This document shows positions 59,609-64,000 of a stretch of 64,000 bases of DNA, in pieces. Positions within the stretch are counted from its first letter, which is position 1. Every line of letters begins with the position of its first letter. The position numbers and the translations under genes are program-made. The stretch covers positions 1,158,270 through 1,222,269 of the forward strand of contig JACKII010000002.1 of NCBI GenBank assembly GCA_020638555.1, written 5' to 3'. The notes beneath the pieces are model-generated. The model was not told the origin of the DNA and made no database searches. It worked only from the letters and a program-made list of their open reading frames with translations. The stretch is from Alphaproteobacteria bacterium. Its GTDB lineage: Bacteria; Pseudomonadota; Alphaproteobacteria; Bin95.

Positions 59609-60553
59609 TCAGCGAACCCGTTTCATCACCCCCTCGGCGCAGGCCTGCATCCGTTCCAGGCAGGCTTCCAGCGTGGGGGCGCGGAAGTCGAACACCATCT
59701 CGCCGACGCCCATGCCCTGGTAAAGGCGGATGTCGTCGGCAATCTGCTCGTCGGTGCCGGTGAAATAGCGGCGGCCGCCGTCGGCCCGTGTGCCCGCATT
59801 GGAGTCATAGACCGGCGCTTTCAGCGAGACGTCCAGTTTCGACGGGTCCCGACCTTCCGCCTCGGTTAGGCGGCGGAGTTCGTCCATCTTGGCGCGGAAG
59901 TCGTCCGGCAGCAGCGGCGAGGCATCCACCGCGCCGACCGGGTGCCAGCCATCGCCATACTTCGCCGCCCGGCGCAGGGCCGGTCGCGAATGGCCGCCGA
60001 TCCAGATCGGCGGGTGTGGCTTTTGCACCGGGTATGGCTGACATTTCAGCGGGTTGAAGCGATAAAATCGACCGTTGTGTGAAGGTTCGTCCTCGGTCCA
60101 GAGCTTCTTGAAAATCTCCAGATACTCGTTCGAGACGGCGCCGCGGTCGTCGAACGGGGCCGCGTCCAGGGCCTCGAACTCTTCCCGCATCCAGCCGACG
60201 CCAACGCCGACGGTCAGGCGACCGTTGGAGAGAAAGTCGATGGTGGCCAGCATTTTGGCCGTCAGCACCGGGTTGCGGTGCGGCAGGATCATGACGCTGG
60301 TCACCAGTCGCAGCCGCTCGGTCTTGGCGGCGACGAAGCTGGCGAGCGTCAACTGCTCCAACTGGTCGCCATGGCCGGGAAAGGCGCCGCCGACGGTGTA
60401 GGGGTAGGGGCTGTCGATCCGGAGCGGAAAGACGACATGGTCCGCGATCATCACCGAGTCGAAACCCAGGCGCTCGCCTGCCTGGGCGAAGGTGGCGAGG
60501 GCCGATGGCGTCGCCACCGGCCCCCGTGTCGGCAGGTAGAAGCCGAACTTCAT
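59609..60553 (-). CDS. LLM-class flavin-dependent oxidoreductase
   Basis: A 314-residue luciferase-like TIM barrel. Family marks are FGFYLPTRGPVATPSALATF, TLASFVAAKTERLRLVTSVM, ILPHRNPVLTAKMLATIDFL and GRLTVGVGVGWMREEFEALD. The C-terminal half has IWIGGHSRPALRRAAKYGDG. Relatives use F420 or FMN; FMN is more likely in this lineage. It is the last gene of a five-gene minus-strand operon. Confidence 0.9.
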   Translation of the reverse strand: MKFGFYLPTRGPVATPSALATFAQAGERLGFDSVMIADHVVFPLRIDSPYPYTVGGAFPGHGDQLEQLTLASFVAAKTERLRLVTSVMILPHRNPVLTAKMLATIDFLSNGRLTVGVGVGWMREEFEALDAAPFDDRGAVSNEYLEIFKKLWTEDEPSHNGRFYRFNPLKCQPYPVQKPHPPIWIGGHSRPALRRAAKYGDGWHPVGAVDASPLLPDDFRAKMDELRRLTEAEGRDPSKLDVSLKAPVYDSNAGTRADGGRRYFTGTDEQIADDIRLYQGMGVGEMVFDFRAPTLEACLERMQACAEGVMKRVR

Positions 60554-60569
60554 GGCGTTCTGCCCGGCC

Positions 60570-60887
60570 TCAGGGGTTCGGGCCCCAGGGGGCCTCGTTC
60601 AGCAGCTTGTTTTCCTGGGTCAGGATGTTGGGCCGCAGCTTGGCGGCAAATTTCATGAAGGCCTCATTGGAGAACACGCTTTTCCAGTGCGTCCGCCGCT
60701 CGGCATCGTCTTCGAAGCGCCAGAGATGGACGATCTGGTTCAGCGTGCCGGTGTCGGACGTGAAATAGCCGACCAGGCGCGCCTTCTCTTCGGCGGAGAA
60801 GGCGGGATAGCCTTCATTGCCATAAAGATTCAGCACTTCGCCCATGGTGCCGACCTTGAGGGTGTAGGTGCGGAGTTCGTAAAGCAT
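60570..60887 (-). CDS. NIPSNAP family protein
   Basis: A 105-residue protein. MLYELRTYTLKVGTMGEVLN and the later QIVHLWRFEDDAERRTHW are the standard NIPSNAP ferredoxin-like halves. Its role is unknown. It lies between the LLM enzyme (16 bp) and the 3-hydroxyisobutyrate dehydrogenase-like gene (30 bp) in one operon. Confidence 0.9.
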   Translation of the reverse strand: MLYELRTYTLKVGTMGEVLNLYGNEGYPAFSAEEKARLVGYFTSDTGTLNQIVHLWRFEDDAERRTHWKSVFSNEAFMKFAAKLRPNILTQENKLLNEAPWGPNP

Positions 60888-60917
60888 GATTGGTGTTCCT
60901 CCTTATGTATCCGTGAA

Positions 60918-61811
60918 TTACGATAACTTCTTAATCTCGGATCCCGCCATGCGCTCCATCAGCAGCGCGATGCGCGAGGCGTCCTCCTGCTCGCCTTCCT
61001 CGGCGATCATCTGACGGAACAGGGTGCGGACCAGCGTTGCGATGTAGGACGGCACCTCATAGGCTTCCGCCTCCTGCCGCCAGAGTTCCAGGTCCTTCTG
61101 GATGATGTAGTTGGCGCCACCGAAGTCGAAGCTGCGGCTCAGTACGAACGGCGCCATCACCTGCTCGGTCGCGAAATTGCGGCCGGTGGCCTTGTTCATG
61201 ATGGCCAGCATTTGCTCGGGATCGAGGCCCGCCTTGGTCCCCAGCGTCATGGTCTCGCACGTGGCGGCCAGATTGCAGAAGAACAGGATGTTGTTGCAGA
61301 GCTTCATGGTCTGGGCCGCGCCCGGCGCCTCGCCCAAATAGGTGAGCTGGCCGGACATGGCTTCCAGCGCCGGCTTGGCGGCCTCGAAGGTTGCAGCGTC
61401 GCCGGAGCACATGATGGCCAGCGAGCCCGCCTCCGCGCCGGCGACGCCACCGGAGATCGGTGCGTCCAGGAAGGCGATGCCCTTTTCGGCCAGGGCCTTG
61501 GCCGCGGCCTTGGAATAGGCGGAGCCGGTGGTGCCGTGGTTGACGACGCTCTTGACCGCACTGCCCTTCGCCACTTCGGCCGCCACCGCCTCGGCAATGG
61601 CGACGGAGGGCAGGCAGAGATGGACCACCGCGGCCGCATCGGCGACGGCGCGGGCGGACTCGACCACCCGGGCGCCGTGCTGGGCCAGGATGCCGGTTGC
61701 GACCGGGTTCGGGTCGGATACGACCACCGGCAGGCCGGCCTTGGTCAGGTTGATCGCCATCGGCCGCCCCATGGCGCCGATGCCGAGAAAGCCCACGGGG
61801 CTGGTAGTCAT
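60918..61811 (-). CDS. NAD(P)-dependent 3-hydroxyisobutyrate dehydrogenase-family enzyme
   Basis: A 297-residue beta-hydroxyacid dehydrogenase. The dinucleotide motif is VGFLGIGAMGRPMAINLTKA. The substrate-binding motif is FLDAPISGGVAGAEAGSLAI near residue 115. The catalytic Lys is in AAQTMKLCNNILFFCNLAAT near 170. It oxidises a 3-hydroxy or related acid, or reduces a semialdehyde. Its place in the operon suggests degradation of an organic acid. Confidence 0.9.
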   Translation of the reverse strand: MTTSPVGFLGIGAMGRPMAINLTKAGLPVVVSDPNPVATGILAQHGARVVESARAVADAAAVVHLCLPSVAIAEAVAAEVAKGSAVKSVVNHGTTGSAYSKAAAKALAEKGIAFLDAPISGGVAGAEAGSLAIMCSGDAATFEAAKPALEAMSGQLTYLGEAPGAAQTMKLCNNILFFCNLAATCETMTLGTKAGLDPEQMLAIMNKATGRNFATEQVMAPFVLSRSFDFGGANYIIQKDLELWRQEAEAYEVPSYIATLVRTLFRQMIAEEGEQEDASRIALLMERMAGSEIKKLS

Positions 61812-61847
61812 ACTGTGCGGTTCCTCGCCTGAAGTGTTTCGGCGAGT

Positions 61848-62648
61848 CTAGACCCCAATCAACCCGCGATCCACCATCGGATAATAATCAAACAGGCCGG
61901 AGAGGCGCGTGAGCTGGTCGGATGTCATCAACCGGGCGCCACGTCCCCGGACGCCCCGGTTCAGCCGAGTGGCCCGCGGATCGCCCCGGCCCAGGGCGCG
62001 GACTGCGGCCTCGATCTGCCGATCCGGCAGGTCCAGCCCGTAAAAGTCGGCCACCCGGCGAACCTGGGCGGTGGGGGCGTCGATCATGTCTTCATAGCGG
62101 AGCCACAACGTCTCCAGCCGGTCTTCCGCGGCCCAATCCCCGACGAAGCGGGCGTACCACGGGCCCGCCAAGTCGATCATCATGTCGAATTGACGGTCGG
62201 CCGGCCAGTCGGCGAAGTCCGCCGGAACCCGCAGCACCGGTGAATCGGGGGCGTTGTGGACCAGCATATCCCGCAGCGACACCAGGGAATCGGCGATGTT
62301 TCGGGTGAGGATCACCGGCCGGATCCCGTACAAGCGCATCAGCCGGACATTTTCGCAGGTCGGCCGGGTGTGCTGATGACTGACCGTGTTCAGGGGCGCC
62401 GCATCGACAAGCCGAGGCAGATACAGGTCCTGCTCGTTGCGATGGTGGGTGCCCAGGAAATATTGCAGATAGCCGGTCGCATCGGCCAGCAGGCGGGTCA
62501 GGTAGGTGGAGCCGGATTTCGGCATCGCCGAGATGAAAACCGTATCGCCGGCGGGCCAGACATGCCGGCGCCAGGCGCCGTGCCACCGCACCAGCCGGCT
62601 GTTGGTTGCGACCAGCGCCCGCGTCGCGCGTTGGCGGAACGAGGCCAT
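61848..62648 (-). CDS. Sulfotransferase family protein
   Basis: A 266-residue PAPS-dependent sulfotransferase-like protein. The PAPS loop is FISAMPKSGSTYLTRLLAD near residue 38, and the second PAPS site is VILTRNIADSLVSLRDML near 115. LWLRYEDMIDAPTAQVRRVA matches the usual later helix. The acceptor is unknown. It starts 8 bp after the peptidase stop and is followed by the dehydrogenase after 36 bp. Confidence 0.85.
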   Translation of the reverse strand: MASFRQRATRALVATNSRLVRWHGAWRRHVWPAGDTVFISAMPKSGSTYLTRLLADATGYLQYFLGTHHRNEQDLYLPRLVDAAPLNTVSHQHTRPTCENVRLMRLYGIRPVILTRNIADSLVSLRDMLVHNAPDSPVLRVPADFADWPADRQFDMMIDLAGPWYARFVGDWAAEDRLETLWLRYEDMIDAPTAQVRRVADFYGLDLPDRQIEAAVRALGRGDPRATRLNRGVRGRGARLMTSDQLTRLSGLFDYYPMVDRGLIGV

Positions 62649-62656
62649 GGTGCCCG

Positions 62657-63820
62657 CTACCGATCCAGGCGCAGGATGGCCAGCGCCACCGTCTTTGCCC
62701 GGGGCACCATGGTGTCGAGGCGCATGAATTCCTCCGGCGTGTGTGCGTTGGCGCCGACCGGCCCGGTGGCGCAGACCGTGGGCGCGCCGACCTGGGCGGT
62801 GAAGCCGGAATCGGCCGATCCGCCGGAGAACTCGCCGGCGATCCGCAAGCCGACCTCGGCACCGCAGGCGGTGTAGAGGTCGAACACGTCCTTGCTCTCC
62901 GCCGACTGTTGCAGCGGCAGGAAGCCCTTGCTCTCCAGGATTTCGGTGCTGGTACCGGGCACGTAGGCGGTTTCCAGGATTTCGGTGATGCGCTCCCAGA
63001 CGGCATCGCGGGCTGCCATGGTCTTGAAGCGCACATCGACCTCGGCGGTGGCCGACGGCGCCACCATGTTCACGGCACTGCCGCCCTGGACGATGCCGAC
63101 ATTGACCGTGGTGCCGACGTCATAGTCGGTGAGCGTGTGCAGTTCGGTGATCTTGGCCGCCAGCTCGCCGATGGCGCTGATGCCCTTTTCGTGCTGGCCG
63201 CCGGAATGGGCCGGAACGCCCGTCACCTTGAACTTGAAGAAGCTGGCGCCCTTGCGCCCCGTCACGACATTGCCGGTTGGGCGTCCCGGCTCGGCATTGA
63301 AGACGACGCGGGCGGTGCGGGCCTCGTTCTCGATCACCGGGCGGGAGGAGGGGGAGGCGATTTCCTCGTCGCTGGTGTAGAGGCCCAGCAGCGGATAGGG
63401 CGCGCCGCCGAAGCGCTTGAACGCGGCCAGCACGAAGGCGTTCATCACCAGGCCGGCCTTCATGTCGGCAACGCCCGGGCCATAGGCGATATCGCCCTCG
63501 ACCCGGAACGGGCGTTCGCTCGCCGTGCCATCGGGAAAGACCGTGTCGCGATGGCCCATCAGCAGAATGGGCCGGTTGCCCTCGCCGCCGGAGACATGGG
63601 CCCGGATGCAGTCGCCGAATTCGCCGTGCGGCACCCGGTCCGTCGGGATGCCCTCGGCGGCGAACCAGTCCTCGATGGCCTCGCCGACCGCATCGACGCC
63701 GCCCTTGTTGTAGGAGCCGCTGTCGATATTGACGAGCGTCTCCAGCAGGTCGGTCATCGCCGGCCGCTGCCGGTCGAGCCAGTCGAGGATCGCGCGTTCG
63801 GTGGCTTGACGGTCGCTCAT
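62657..63820 (-). CDS. M20 family metallopeptidase (glutamate carboxypeptidase-like)
   Basis: A 387-residue zinc peptidase of the CPG2 type. Metal ligands are in LLMGHRDTVFPDGTASERPF (His), GPGVADMKAGLVMNAFVLA (Asp), YTSDEEIASPSSRPVIENEA (the Glu pair) and a C-terminal His in GANAHTPEEFM. A dimerisation domain lies at about residues 190-300. It removes a C-terminal Glu-type residue or another amide-linked group. It is first in the five-gene operon. Confidence 0.9.
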   Translation of the reverse strand: MSDRQATERAILDWLDRQRPAMTDLLETLVNIDSGSYNKGGVDAVGEAIEDWFAAEGIPTDRVPHGEFGDCIRAHVSGGEGNRPILLMGHRDTVFPDGTASERPFRVEGDIAYGPGVADMKAGLVMNAFVLAAFKRFGGAPYPLLGLYTSDEEIASPSSRPVIENEARTARVVFNAEPGRPTGNVVTGRKGASFFKFKVTGVPAHSGGQHEKGISAIGELAAKITELHTLTDYDVGTTVNVGIVQGGSAVNMVAPSATAEVDVRFKTMAARDAVWERITEILETAYVPGTSTEILESKGFLPLQQSAESKDVFDLYTACGAEVGLRIAGEFSGGSADSGFTAQVGAPTVCATGPVGANAHTPEEFMRLDTMVPRAKTVALAILRLDR

Positions 63821-63897
63821 GACAATCTCTCCGACTCGGGAGCGGGTTGGGGGAGGGCAGCCAGACCCTGCCTCAAACCGTCCGGGCGGGAAAGAGG

Positions 63898-63923
63898 AAA
63901 GGCCGGCATCGGGGCCGGCCTTT
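63898..63923 (-). terminator. Terminator before the M20 peptidase operon
   Basis: AAAGGCCGGC and GCCGGCCTTT form a 10-bp stem with a 6-base loop, followed on the minus strand by CCTCTTTCC. It closes the upstream partial gene whose stop is at 63949. Confidence 0.65.
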
Positions 63924-63948
63924 CGTTTCGTGTGGCGGAATATCGCCG

Positions 63949-64000
63949 CTACGGGTTGGTGACGACCGGTGGCGTGATGGCGCCGCGTTCCGCCCGGATC
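63949..64000 (-). CDS. C-terminal end of an unknown gene
   Basis: On the minus strand an open frame enters at 64000 and ends with TAG at 63949, encoding RAERGAITPPVVTNP. A terminator follows. Only 16 complete codons are visible, too few to assign a family. Confidence 0.45.
   Translation of the reverse strand, partial: IRAERGAITPPVVTNP

Overview
This 64-kb window is GC-rich chromosomal DNA, most likely from a free-living, probably marine alphaproteobacterium near the Rhodospirillales. That placement is inference from gene order and family content: dnaB-alr-mlaEF-radA-cvpA-purF, yqeY-dnaG-rpoD facing carAB-greA, PEP-CTERM proteins and a DMSP-lyase-like cupin. It holds 56 complete protein genes I can support and two partial ones at the edges. 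I see no rRNA, tRNA, CRISPR array, prophage or insertion sequence. Layout: 1-2274 is a folK fragment and two tandem zinc-type quinone oxidoreductase paralogues. 2461-6450 holds an IalB-type exported protein, rlmN, a lipoprotein, a queuosine-precursor transporter coupled to an RraA-family protein, and a small unknown gene. 6538-15067 is a long plus-strand housekeeping run: dnaB, alr, mlaE, mlaF, radA, cvpA, purF and an SDR. 15089-18518 holds a DHA2 efflux pump, folE, a GNAT acetyltransferase and an exported protein. 18827-22198 is an accessory operon with a dimeric-type SAM methyltransferase, a cupin of the DMSP lyase family, a hotdog thioesterase and a CoA transferase; it may act in organosulfur (DMSP) metabolism. 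22341-27544 is the minus-strand yqeY-dnaG-rpoD block plus a degenerate TauD-like gene, and 27844-32991 is carA, carB and greA. 33024-38666 is acyl-CoA metabolism: a GFA protein, two acyl-CoA dehydrogenases, a CaiB-type CoA transferase, and divergent from it a citrate-synthase-like protein with an N-terminal helix-turn-helix. An exact 14-bp palindrome lies in the gap between those two. 38742-42040 is an AT-rich island with three PEP-CTERM genes, each followed by its own terminator; the middle one carries a stop at codon 2 of its expected frame. 42313-45091 is a two-component system facing an EF-hand protein. 45177-49381 is a minus-strand group with an SMP-30 protein, a phosphotransferase, queG and a CFA-like methyltransferase. 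49553-55709 holds an alpha/beta hydrolase, a peptide-type ABC transporter without ATPase genes, and selO. 55959-59493 holds an SDR, an L,D-transpeptidase and a 2-hydroxyacid dehydrogenase. 59609-63820 is a five-gene minus-strand catabolic operon. Three families of palindromic intergenic repeats are present. Two of them sit, in all four copies seen, between convergent genes.
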